In this document: piece after piece, positions 35,613-43,699 of the stretch
Numbering within the stretch: the first letter of the stretch is position 1
Layout: every line of letters starts with the position of its first letter
NCBI RefSeq assembly: GCF_035207705.1
Contig: NZ_CP128187.1
Span: 4,650,001 to 4,714,000 of the forward strand
Direction: 5' to 3'
Source of the DNA: Maribacter sp. BPC-D8
GTDB lineage: Bacteria; Bacteroidota; Bacteroidia; Flavobacteriales; Flavobacteriaceae
DNA length: 64,000 bases
Notes under the pieces: generated by a model
Told to the model about the DNA's origin: nothing
The model's input: the letters and a program-made list of their open reading frames with translations, nothing else
Database searches by the model: none
Program-made: the position numbers and the translations under genes

Positions 35613-37556
35613 ATGCCGAAGATTACCATCAAACATTTTTTCACCTTTATTTTACTAGCTACAGTGCTTGTTTCCTGTAGAAAAACAGCACCTAAAGTAG
35701 CAGACGCAGAAGTTTCTGACACCTACGTTGCAGACAATTACACGAAGAAAGAAGTCGATATCACCATGCGTGACGGCATTAAACTGCACACTACGGTGTA
35801 TTCGCCAAAAGATATTTCAAAAGAATACCCGATTATCATGCAACGAACTCCCTATAGTTCACAACCATACGGAGAAGGTGAATTCAAGACAAAAATTGCT
35901 CCGAATATTCACATGATGCAAGATGGCTACATTGTCGTTTATCAAGATGTTCGTGGGCGTTGGTTAAGCGAAGGTCATTATGAGAACATGCGTGCTTTTA
36001 ATCCCGATAAAAAATCGGAGAAAGATATCGATGAAAGCTCCGATACGTATGATACGATTGACTGGCTGGTAAATAATGTAGAAAACAATAATGGTAATGT
36101 GGGTATTTGGGGAATCTCCTATCCTGGTTACTATTCAACATATGCCGTTGTAGATGCACACCCGGCATTAAAAGCAGCTTCGCCACAGGCGAGTATTGCC
36201 GATTTCTTTTTTGATGATTTTCACCATAACGGAGCGTATTTGTTAAGTTATTTTAGAGCCACGTCATTATTCGGTACTCCTAGACCAGATGGCGATAAGC
36301 CTATTGATACGGCATGGTATACACTACCAGATTTACCGACCGAAGATCAGTACCAGTTCTTTTTAGATGAAGGTCCGCTGAAAAACCTAGATCGCTTCTT
36401 TGAATACGAAACTACCGATACGCCACGTATGGCAAAAGAAGGAGTAACCGATGATTATTTCTGGAACGAGCTAAAGCAACATCCTAATTATGATGAAATG
36501 TGGCAGAGTAAGGGCTTGATTCAGCACTTGAAAAATGTAAAACCTACAGTTGCCACTATGGTCGTTGCGGGTGAATTTGATGCTGAAGATTTATACGGAC
36601 CATTAGAAACCTACAAGAATATTGAAAAGTACAATGCCGATAATTACAACACTTTGGTTTTCGGACCATGGGATCACGGCGGATGGGCACGAAGAAAAGG
36701 ACAAAATATTGTGGGTAATTATTACTTCGGTGATGGTATATCTGAATTCTTTCAAGAGAATATAGAAGCCAAATTCTTTGACCACTTCTTAAAAGGAAAT
36801 GGAGATAAAAATAGCGGTTTACCGGAAGCATACGTTTTTGATACCGGTAGAAAAGATTGGAAGACTTACGATACGTGGCCACCAGCAGGCGTAGTAAAAA
36901 AAGATATGTATTTATCTGCAGATCAAGAACTGACCTTTGATCCAAAAGCGGTTGAAGAGGTGAAGTTTATCAGTGATGTTAAAAAACCGGTTCCTTATTC
37001 TGAAGATATTAAAACGGTATTTACACCAAGAAAATACATGACAGACGATCAGCGTTTTGCGGCTCGTCGTGGCGATGTATTGGTGTTTGAAACCGAGGTG
37101 ATGGAAAATGATATGACCTTGGCGGGTGATATTTTAGCGAAGTTAAAAGTAGCCACTACAGGTACGGCTGCAGATTGGATTGTAAAAATTATCGATGTTC
37201 ACCCAGCAGATGAACCTGCCTATGAAGGCATGCAAGATCATTTGAAAATGAGTAATTATCATTTAATGGTACGTAGCGAGGTATTGCGTGGTAGATTTAG
37301 AAATAGCTTTGCAGAGCCAGAGCCATTTGTAGCGAACCAAAAGACAGACGTTACTATTAAGTTGCAAGATGTGTTCCATACCATTAAAAAAGGACACAAG
37401 TTACAAGTGCAAGTACAAAGCACTTGGTTTCCGTTAATAGATTTAAATCCACAGACTTACGTAGATAATATCTTCGAGGCAGATGAAGCAGATTTTAAAA
37501 CTCAAACGCATACAGTGTTTACAGATTCTAGTATTGAGTTTTCTGTGTTGGAGTAG
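35613..37556 (+). CDS. CocE/NonD (S15) family hydrolase, lipoprotein
   Basis: The 647-residue protein has a lipoprotein signal (lipobox LVSC near residue 20), so it should be membrane-anchored outside the cytoplasm. The catalytic triad is visible: S169 in GISYPGYY, D323 in GEFDAED and H355 in GPWDHGGW. The C-terminal ~200 residues are the jelly-roll domain of X-Pro dipeptidyl-peptidase/CocE enzymes. Family members hydrolyse esters, beta-lactam side chains (glutaryl-7-ACA acylase) or X-Pro peptides; the substrate here is unknown. It has its own upstream palindrome. Confidence 0.9.
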   Translation: MPKITIKHFFTFILLATVLVSCRKTAPKVADAEVSDTYVADNYTKKEVDITMRDGIKLHTTVYSPKDISKEYPIIMQRTPYSSQPYGEGEFKTKIAPNIHMMQDGYIVVYQDVRGRWLSEGHYENMRAFNPDKKSEKDIDESSDTYDTIDWLVNNVENNNGNVGIWGISYPGYYSTYAVVDAHPALKAASPQASIADFFFDDFHHNGAYLLSYFRATSLFGTPRPDGDKPIDTAWYTLPDLPTEDQYQFFLDEGPLKNLDRFFEYETTDTPRMAKEGVTDDYFWNELKQHPNYDEMWQSKGLIQHLKNVKPTVATMVVAGEFDAEDLYGPLETYKNIEKYNADNYNTLVFGPWDHGGWARRKGQNIVGNYYFGDGISEFFQENIEAKFFDHFLKGNGDKNSGLPEAYVFDTGRKDWKTYDTWPPAGVVKKDMYLSADQELTFDPKAVEEVKFISDVKKPVPYSEDIKTVFTPRKYMTDDQRFAARRGDVLVFETEVMENDMTLAGDILAKLKVATTGTAADWIVKIIDVHPADEPAYEGMQDHLKMSNYHLMVRSEVLRGRFRNSFAEPEPFVANQKTDVTIKLQDVFHTIKKGHKLQVQVQSTWFPLIDLNPQTYVDNIFEADEADFKTQTHTVFTDSSIEFSVLE

Positions 37557-37649
37557 ATAAATGGAAATTGTAGTAATTTACTGTTATCTTAATTTTAAAA
37601 AGTAACTATCAAAAAAAATATAAAAGCAGTTTTAACTCTTTTAATTATC

Positions 37650-37982
37650 ATGGTTTGGTTCTTAAATGGTTTGGTATGCAAAGTGTTGAATCTAGTTCCT
37701 AGACATCAAGAAATTGTTGCAAGAATTCTTGGTGACGAGTATGCTAGAACAATAACAGTTTTGATTGGTATTTCAGAAATTATGATGGCTGTTTGGGTAT
37801 TGTCAAAATACAAATCGAAGTTCAATGCGGTTGCACAAATGGTTATTGTTTTAACAATGAATCTATTAGAGTACTATATAGCGCCAGATTTATTGTTTTG
37901 GGGAAGAATGAATATCGTATTTGCTTTGTTCTTTGTTGGGTTAGTATATTATAATGAATTCATCCTAAAAGAACACTCATAG
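37650..37982 (+). CDS. DoxX-like small membrane protein
   Basis: The 110-residue protein has about four helices with the pattern LVPRHQEIVARIL and SEIMMAVWVLSKYKSKFNA of a DoxX-like family. ATG 37650 falls inside what should be the first helix: the frame is open back to 37599 (codons for KNIKAVLTLLII) but has no ATG, GTG or TTG there. The start may be a rare codon (ATC or ATA) or the start codon may be lost. It is the first of four genes with 14-base or shorter gaps or overlaps. Confidence 0.6.
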   Translation: MVWFLNGLVCKVLNLVPRHQEIVARILGDEYARTITVLIGISEIMMAVWVLSKYKSKFNAVAQMVIVLTMNLLEYYIAPDLLFWGRMNIVFALFFVGLVYYNEFILKEHS

Positions 37983-37996
37983 ATAGAAGTTTCAAT

Positions 37997-38731
37997 ATGA
38001 AGTTTTTAAAAAATCATCCTTTTGCGGTAGAAGCTTTTTTTGAAAGTTCGGTTGTGTTGACTTTTGCAGTGCCAAAGGAAGAACTTATTCAATATATACC
38101 AAGCTGTTTAGAATTAGATACGTTTCAAGCTGAATGGGCATTTATAGCTGTTGCTATGGTGAAAACAAAGAATCTTCGTCCAAAAGGTTTTCCAAAGATG
38201 TTAGGCAATGATTTCTTCCTATTAGGGTATAGAATTTTTGTACGATATAGAAATAACGCAGGTAAAAGTTTACGAGGTCTTTATATAATTAAATCGGAAA
38301 CTGATAAAAGAAAAATGGAATTGTTAGGTAATATTTTTACTCATTATAAATATTCTAAAACAGATATAAACGAATTTAAAAAGGATAATTTTCGAGTAAT
38401 AAAATCAGATAAATCAGATTTTGAGATAGTCATTTCAGATGCCAAGGCAAGCAATGAAATACCATGCGATTCACCTTTTGAAAATTGGAAAGATGCTCGA
38501 AAATTTGCTGGTCCATTGCCGCATACCTTCACATATGATAGTATTGATAATTCAGTATTAATAATTCAAGGAATACGTCAAAATTGGACTCCAAAACCAA
38601 TAACAGTTGAAAATTATTACTTTGGTTTTCTAAATAATTTTAAGTTTAAGAAGATGATTTTGGCAAGTGCTTTTGAAATAACTAATATCCCGTATTATTG
38701 GAAGAAAGGTAAGATTGAAAAATGGGATTAG
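37997..38731 (+). CDS. DUF2071 family protein
   Basis: The 244-residue protein has the DUF2071 pattern (HPFAVEAFFESSVVLTFAVP, FPKMLGNDFFLLGYRIFVRYR, RGLYIIKSETD), a fold related to acetoacetate decarboxylase. It has no signal peptide, so it is probably cytoplasmic. Its function is unknown. It is the second gene of the four-gene cassette, 14 bases after the DoxX-like gene, and it overlaps the methyltransferase gene by 10 bases, which suggests translational coupling. Confidence 0.75.
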   Translation: MKFLKNHPFAVEAFFESSVVLTFAVPKEELIQYIPSCLELDTFQAEWAFIAVAMVKTKNLRPKGFPKMLGNDFFLLGYRIFVRYRNNAGKSLRGLYIIKSETDKRKMELLGNIFTHYKYSKTDINEFKKDNFRVIKSDKSDFEIVISDAKASNEIPCDSPFENWKDARKFAGPLPHTFTYDSIDNSVLIIQGIRQNWTPKPITVENYYFGFLNNFKFKKMILASAFEITNIPYYWKKGKIEKWD

Positions 38732-39477
38732 AAAGAAAGCCTTTGCAAGGCGTATTTAATATTATTCGTTTCAATTGGCATTTTTATGTCATTGCAGGTG
38801 CCGTATTGATTGTCTTGTTTATCATAAAGTATTTTGTACCAGTTTTTCTTCAATCAATTATAATGTGGTTGGGGTTTCTAATTCTAATACCTATTACTGT
38901 TTCGATATTAACTTCATTTTATGTGTATGACTATTCAGATTTATATAAACTTTATTGGTTCTCAGATTTAAATGAGAAAAAAGTATTAAATGTTAATGCA
39001 GGCTTTGATGAAACAAGTGCAATTATCAAACACATTTTTCCAAAGACAGATTTAACTATTTGCGATTTTTATAATGCAGAAAAGCACACTGAAATATCAA
39101 TAGAAAGAGCAAGGAAAGCTTATCCGTCTCATAAGAATACAGTAAGAGTTGATGCTAGTGTATTACCTTTTAAAAATGGTACATTTTCTCACGTAATTAC
39201 AATTTTTTCAGCTCATGAAATAAGAAACCAAAAGGAGCGTATTCTTTTTTTTAAAGAATTAAATAGAATTACAGAACTAGACGGTCATATTTATATTACA
39301 GAACATTTAAGAGATTTGAATAATTTTTTGGCTTATAATATTGGCTTTTTGCATTTTTACTCTAAAAGTAGTTGGCTAAAAGTTTTTGAAAACTCAGATT
39401 TATATTTAGAACGGGAGATTAAGATAACCCCGTTTATTTCAACTTTTGTTTTAAAGAAAAATGGAAATACATTTTAA
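38722..39477 (+). CDS. Membrane-anchored class I SAM-dependent methyltransferase-like protein
   Basis: Two hydrophobic helices near the N terminus (residues ~15-65) are followed by a Rossmann methyltransferase domain: VLNVNAGFDETSA (motif I-like, although with only one clear glycine), DLTICDFYNAE (motif II acidic residue), VDASVLPFKNGTFSHVIT (post II/III) and HEIRNQKERILFFKELNRI. The motif I glycines are weaker than usual, so catalytic activity needs testing. Substrate unknown. It overlaps the DUF2071 gene by 10 bases and the next gene by 17. Confidence 0.7.
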   Translation: MGLERKPLQGVFNIIRFNWHFYVIAGAVLIVLFIIKYFVPVFLQSIIMWLGFLILIPITVSILTSFYVYDYSDLYKLYWFSDLNEKKVLNVNAGFDETSAIIKHIFPKTDLTICDFYNAEKHTEISIERARKAYPSHKNTVRVDASVLPFKNGTFSHVITIFSAHEIRNQKERILFFKELNRITELDGHIYITEHLRDLNNFLAYNIGFLHFYSKSSWLKVFENSDLYLEREIKITPFISTFVLKKNGNTF

Positions 39478-39856
39478 TATTATTGGGGCTATACTAATCA
39501 TTTTAGCTTTTGCTCATATAATTTTTCCATTTTATTTTAATTGGAAGAATGAGTTACAAAAGCTAAGTCTTGTTAATGGACAAATGATGAAAGTACATAC
39601 CATTTTCATCGCATTGACAGTATTGTTAATGGGGCTGTTATGTTTGACTTCTTCAAAAGATTTGATAGAGACTAATTTAGGTAAAATAATATCTTTAGGC
39701 TTTGCATGTTTTTGGACAATAAGATTATTGATTCAATTCTTCGGATATTCTTCTTTATTATGGAAAGGTAAAAAGTTTGAAACCATAGTGCATATCATTT
39801 TTTCAATCTTATGGATTTATATAAGTGGAGTCTTTTGGCTGAATTACTTCCAGTGA
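39461..39856 (+). CDS. Small multi-pass membrane protein of unknown function
   Basis: The 131-residue protein has about four helices (I/L/F-rich segments at residues ~5-25, ~45-65, ~78-95 and ~110-128). No family is recognised. It starts inside the 3' end of the methyltransferase gene (17-base overlap) and closes the four-gene cassette. It may anchor or pair with the methyltransferase. Confidence 0.6.
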   Translation: MEIHFNIIGAILIILAFAHIIFPFYFNWKNELQKLSLVNGQMMKVHTIFIALTVLLMGLLCLTSSKDLIETNLGKIISLGFACFWTIRLLIQFFGYSSLLWKGKKFETIVHIIFSILWIYISGVFWLNYFQ

Positions 39857-39948
39857 ATTAAATAGTCTGTTTAATTATTTTGATTTCGATAAACCAATGA
39901 ATTATCCCTACTTTTAATACCAATCAAACTCACCAAACAATAACCAAA

Positions 39949-41571
39949 ATGAATAAACTAATCCTAGTCATAGCAGGTTTGTTTTTCCTGTTGCCAATTA
40001 GTGGCGAAGCACAAAAAAGTAAAAATAAAAAGCCGAATATCATTTTCATCATGTCTGATGATCATGCTTACCAAGCCATTAGCGCGTATGATGATAAATT
40101 ATTGAATACACCCAATATTGATCGCTTAGCAAAAGAGGGTATGTTGTTTACAAATGCTAGCGTTACTAACTCCATTTGTGCACCATCACGTGCAACAATA
40201 CTAACAGGTAAGCATACACATATTAATGGAAAAGTAGATAATTATTTTCCGTTCGATACTACGCAAGTAACCTTTCCGCAAATATTTAAAGAGAATGGTT
40301 ATAAAACTGCCATGTTCGGCAAACTCCACTTTGGTAACAACCCGAAAGGGGTAGATGAGTTTATGATACTTCCGGGTCAGGGGCATTATATAAATCCCGA
40401 TTTCATTGTCACCAATGGCGATACTATTACCAAGCAAGGGTATGTTACCGATATCATCACAGATGTATCTTTAGATTGGTTAAAGAAAGAAGCTGCAGAT
40501 GACGAACCATTTATGATGATGTATTTGCACAAAGCACCACATAGACCTTGGTGGCCAAGACCCGATAAGTTTAAGGAGTTTACAAAGAAAACATTCCCAG
40601 AGCCAGAAACACTTTTTGATGATTATAGCAATAGAGGTTCTGCGGCGAAAACGGCAGAAATGAATTTGCTAACCCATATGATGTATAGTCATGACAGTAA
40701 AATAAGACCAGAGACTTTAGCTAAAATGGAGGGTAAAGTATTGCCTGTGGTAGAAGAATTTCCGAATAGTTTTTACGGTCCATATAACCGAGCTACGGCA
40801 GAACAAAAGGCATTATACGATCCGGTTTTAGATTCCATCAACGATTTCTTTTATGATAATTGGCCAAAGATGACCGATACCGAAAAAATGAAGTGGAAAT
40901 ACCAGCGCTATATGCAAGACTACTTGGGTAGTATTTCTTCGGTTGATGATAATGTAGGTCGATTACTAGACTATTTAGATGAAAGCGGATTGGCAGAAAA
41001 TACGATAGTGATATACACCTCTGACCAAGGATTTTATTTAGGAGAACATGGTTGGTTCGATAAGCGTTTTATTTATGATGAATCTTTTAAAACTCCGTTA
41101 TTGGTACGTTGGCCAAATGTGGTAAAACCAGGTTCCGTAGAAAATGAAATGGTTCAGAATTTAGACTTCGCACAAACCATGTTAGAAGCAGTAGGCATCA
41201 CGCCGCCAAGTGATATGCAAGGGGAGAGTTTGATTCCGCTACTGAAAGGCGAAAAAGACAAGTGGACAAGAGATGCGGTGTATTATCAGTATTACGAATA
41301 TCCATCAGTACATATGGTAAAACGCCATTACGGAATTGTAAATAAAGAATTTAAGCTAGTGCATTTTTACTATGATGTTGACGAATGGGAACTATACGAT
41401 AGATTAAATGACCCCAATGAAATGAACAATGTCTACCATGATCCGGCGTACGCAGCTACTGTTAAAAAGTTGACGGCAGATTTAGTAGAAATGAGAAAAT
41501 ACTACAAAGATTCTCCTGAGCAAGATCAGAAGTACATTGATAAGTACAAGAGCGCTGGGATGATTGATTAG
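39949..41571 (+). CDS. Secreted sulfatase (S1 family, formylglycine type)
   Basis: The 540-residue protein has a signal peptide (ending near SGEAQ) and the sulfatase active-site signature CAPSR with C77, which is converted to formylglycine. Metal ligands include the first SDDH stretch and TSDQGFYLGEHGWFDKR with its paired residues. The C terminus has a DUF4976-like segment (ELYDRLNDPNEMNN). It would remove sulfate from marine polysaccharides. No SusCD pair or glycoside hydrolase lies next to it; the anaerobic or aerobic maturase is not in the window. Confidence 0.93.
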   Translation: MNKLILVIAGLFFLLPISGEAQKSKNKKPNIIFIMSDDHAYQAISAYDDKLLNTPNIDRLAKEGMLFTNASVTNSICAPSRATILTGKHTHINGKVDNYFPFDTTQVTFPQIFKENGYKTAMFGKLHFGNNPKGVDEFMILPGQGHYINPDFIVTNGDTITKQGYVTDIITDVSLDWLKKEAADDEPFMMMYLHKAPHRPWWPRPDKFKEFTKKTFPEPETLFDDYSNRGSAAKTAEMNLLTHMMYSHDSKIRPETLAKMEGKVLPVVEEFPNSFYGPYNRATAEQKALYDPVLDSINDFFYDNWPKMTDTEKMKWKYQRYMQDYLGSISSVDDNVGRLLDYLDESGLAENTIVIYTSDQGFYLGEHGWFDKRFIYDESFKTPLLVRWPNVVKPGSVENEMVQNLDFAQTMLEAVGITPPSDMQGESLIPLLKGEKDKWTRDAVYYQYYEYPSVHMVKRHYGIVNKEFKLVHFYYDVDEWELYDRLNDPNEMNNVYHDPAYAATVKKLTADLVEMRKYYKDSPEQDQKYIDKYKSAGMID

Positions 41572-41613
41572 TTGTTGGTTGATGGTTGTTAATTGTTAGT
41601 TGTTGGAAAAAAA

Positions 41614-41807
41614 TGTCAGTTCGAGTGCTTTTGATCTAATTTTTCATTAGGACAAAAGTGTATCGAGAACCTTTAAGGTAAGTATGATTATAAATGTTCT
41701 TCGTTCAAAAAATAACTTATAGCAAGTAAGTTTCTCGATACTTGCCCGACCTGAAGGCGGGCAATTTTTACTCCCGAAAAGGTCGTAAAAACCACTCGAA
41801 GTGACAT
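41614..41807. repeat. Long structured repeat, full copy 1
   Basis: The element opens with TGTCAGTTCGAGTG and GTATCGAGAACC and closes with TTTCTCGATAC and CACTCGAAGTGACA, which are inverted versions, so it can fold into a long interrupted hairpin. A nested hairpin with GCCCG/CGGGC arms lies at about 41744-41762. A similar full copy is at 62364-62488 and half a copy at 41853-41910. Confidence 0.75.
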
Positions 41808-41852
41808 CTGTAGTTAGTTTGGTAAAGTTTTTAAAATTCAAATAGCCGTATT

Positions 41853-41910
41853 GGCAGTTCGAGTGTTTATGAGTGAAGTGTAACGGATACTCAAAAATGT
41901 ATCGAGAACC
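41853..41910. repeat. Long structured repeat, half copy
   Basis: Only the left arm is present: GGCAGTTCGAGTG at the start and TGTATCGAGAACC at the end. The closing arm is absent. Confidence 0.6.
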
Positions 41911-42055
41911 TCGTAGTTGATATGTTTTTTAGTTTCCTTGAACCCCACAGAAAAATAACAACACAACCTCAAATTATATATTTTTCTTAAAATCTTAGGT
42001 TATTAGAAACTTCTGCCCAATATTTGTAGCTCAAAGTTCAAACACTTATTGAATA

Positions 42056-42155
42056 GTTATCAAGAAAGGTGGAGGGATTAGACCCTTTGAAACCTTAGCA
42101 ACCCTTTGTTCAATACAAAGAAGGTGCTACATTCTACCCTTAGGGGATGGATAAC
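42056..42155 (+). ncRNA. SAM-I (S-box) riboswitch upstream of metY
   Basis: P1 pairs GTTATC (42056-42061) with GATAAC (42150-42155). The core has the S-box motifs in order: AAGAAAGGTGGAGGGA, TTGAAACCTTAGCAACC and AAGGTGCTAC. It lies about 140 bases before metY. A -7-like AATATTTG at 42019-42026 could start the leader. The expression platform after it is T-rich (about 42164-42200) but I could not settle a clear terminator. Binding of SAM should reduce expression of metY and the genes after it. Confidence 0.92.
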
Positions 42156-42253
42156 AGTATACGATTTTTCATCGTTATTACTTTCTTATAACTTTTTGAT
42201 TTTACCTACCCGCATAGTATGCTGGTCAAGGTTTGGCTTTTAATTTTTTGCAT

Positions 42254-42271
42254 CCTAAGCGTAGCCCAAGG
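42254..42271. repeat. Short palindromic repeat, core copy upstream of metY
   Basis: CCTAAGCGTAGCCCAAGG is a variant of the dispersed core CTGAGCG-N-AG-Y-CGAAG found at 43604, 43655 and 60577. It lies in the metY leader. Confidence 0.45.
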
Positions 42272-42295
42272 ATTAATTTTAAAAACAACAAAATC

Positions 42296-43570
42296 ATGAG
42301 TAATTACAAATTAGCAACAAACGCATTACACGCAGGTCACGACACAACTACTAACGGTGGTACAAGAGCAGTGCCTATTTACCAAACATCATCGTATGTA
42401 TTTAATGATACCGACCATGCGGCAAACTTATTTTCACTAGGTGAATTAGGTTTCATTTATACAAGACTGAACAACCCTACAAATCAAATTCTACAAGACA
42501 GATTAGCTGCAGTAGAAGGCGGAGTAGGAGCGGTAGTTTTTGCGTCAGGTACGGCTGCAATCTCAACAGGTTTATTGACATTATTAAAAGCGGGTGATCA
42601 CATAGTGGCATCAAGCAGTTTATATGGAGGAACTTTCAATTTATTGAATGTTACCCTTCCAAGATTAGGTATTACAACAACTTTTGTAGATGCTTCTGAT
42701 CCTGAAAATTTCGGAAAAGCAGTACAAGACAATACGAGAGCATTTTTCGTGGAGTCTTTAGGGAATCCGAAGTTAGATGTGTTGGATTTAAAAGCAATCT
42801 CAAAAGAATCTAAAGCAGCGGGCGTACCATTTATTGTAGATAATACAGTGGCTACTCCGTCATTATTAAATCCTATTGAACACGGGGCAAACTTGGTAAT
42901 TCATTCATTGACAAAATATATCGGCGGACAAGGAACTTCATTAGGTGGAGCAATTATTGATGCAGGTACTTTTGATTGGACCAACGGAAAATTCCCGGAG
43001 TTCACAGAGCCATCTGCAGGTTACCACGGTTTGGTATATAGCGAAGCACTTGGTGCAGCAGCTTTTACTTTCAAATTAATATTAGAAGGCTTACGCGATT
43101 TCGGTGGAGCATTGAGTCCGTTTAACGCTTTCCAAATTATTCAAGGTTTAGAAACTTTACCGGTTCGTATTAAGCAACACAGTGCAAATGCATTAGAATT
43201 GGCTACATGGTTAGAAGGTAGGTCTGAAGTAGAATGGGTAAATTACCCAGGACTTAAAAGTAACAAATACAACGAGTTGGCTAAAGAATACTTACCAAAA
43301 GGACAAAGCGGATTGGTTACCTTTGGCGTGAAAGGCGGATTCGATGCTGCTAAAAAAGTTACTGATGCTACTAAGTTATTCTCATTGCTAGCGAATATTG
43401 GTGATACGAAGTCATTGATTATTCACCCAGCAAGTACAACACACCAACAATTGACAGCAGAACAGCAAGAAAGTGCTGGTGTAGGTCAAGACTTAATACG
43501 TTTGTCTGTTGGTTTAGAAGATATTGAAGATTTAAAAGCCGATTTAGAACAAGCTTTTACAAGTCTTTAA
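42296..43570 (+). CDS. metY: O-acetylhomoserine sulfhydrylase
   Basis: This PLP enzyme (424 residues from ATG 42296) forms homocysteine from O-acetylhomoserine and sulfide. The start was moved 21 codons in from the open frame because MSNYKLATNALHAG matches the family. The PLP lysine is in HSLTKYIGGQG, and other Cys/Met-metabolism motifs are TSSYVFNDTDHAANLF, NNPTN, and HPASTTH. It lies behind a SAM-I riboswitch and before the fused metX gene, so it is repressed when SAM is high. Confidence 0.93.
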   Translation: MSNYKLATNALHAGHDTTTNGGTRAVPIYQTSSYVFNDTDHAANLFSLGELGFIYTRLNNPTNQILQDRLAAVEGGVGAVVFASGTAAISTGLLTLLKAGDHIVASSSLYGGTFNLLNVTLPRLGITTTFVDASDPENFGKAVQDNTRAFFVESLGNPKLDVLDLKAISKESKAAGVPFIVDNTVATPSLLNPIEHGANLVIHSLTKYIGGQGTSLGGAIIDAGTFDWTNGKFPEFTEPSAGYHGLVYSEALGAAAFTFKLILEGLRDFGGALSPFNAFQIIQGLETLPVRIKQHSANALELATWLEGRSEVEWVNYPGLKSNKYNELAKEYLPKGQSGLVTFGVKGGFDAAKKVTDATKLFSLLANIGDTKSLIIHPASTTHQQLTAEQQESAGVGQDLIRLSVGLEDIEDLKADLEQAFTSL

Positions 43571-43603
43571 TTTGGATGACTGAGCGGATTTGATACAAAC
43601 GGA

Positions 43604-43623
43604 CACTTCGGCTCCGCTCAGTG
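43604..43623. repeat. Short palindromic repeat, inverted copy
   Basis: This copy (CACTTCGGCTCCGCTCAGTG) is the reverse complement of the dispersed core, and with the copy at 43655-43674 forms a long hairpin spacer between metY and the metX fusion. Confidence 0.6.
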
Positions 43624-43654
43624 AACGATTATTCATGAATTTTATAAAGAAGGT

Positions 43655-43674
43655 GGCTGAGCGTAGCCGAAGCC
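43655..43674. repeat. Short palindromic repeat, direct copy
   Basis: GGCTGAGCGTAGCCGAAGCC has GGCT/AGCC arms of its own and pairs with the copy at 43604-43623. The spacing is 31 bases. Confidence 0.6.
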
Positions 43675-43699
43675 TAACCACAATTTGATTTTGAAATAG

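Noticed and set aside
36556..36945. 129-codon minus-strand frame inside the S15 hydrolase gene
   Set aside because: It is antisense to conserved catalytic segments and its translation has no recognisable family.
41614..41807. Insertion-sequence remnant
   Set aside because: No transposase fragment or target duplication is visible; a structured non-coding repeat fits better.
42233..42295. 21 extra N-terminal residues for MetY
   Set aside because: The start would lie in the leader and repeat at 42254; the family begins at ATG 42296.
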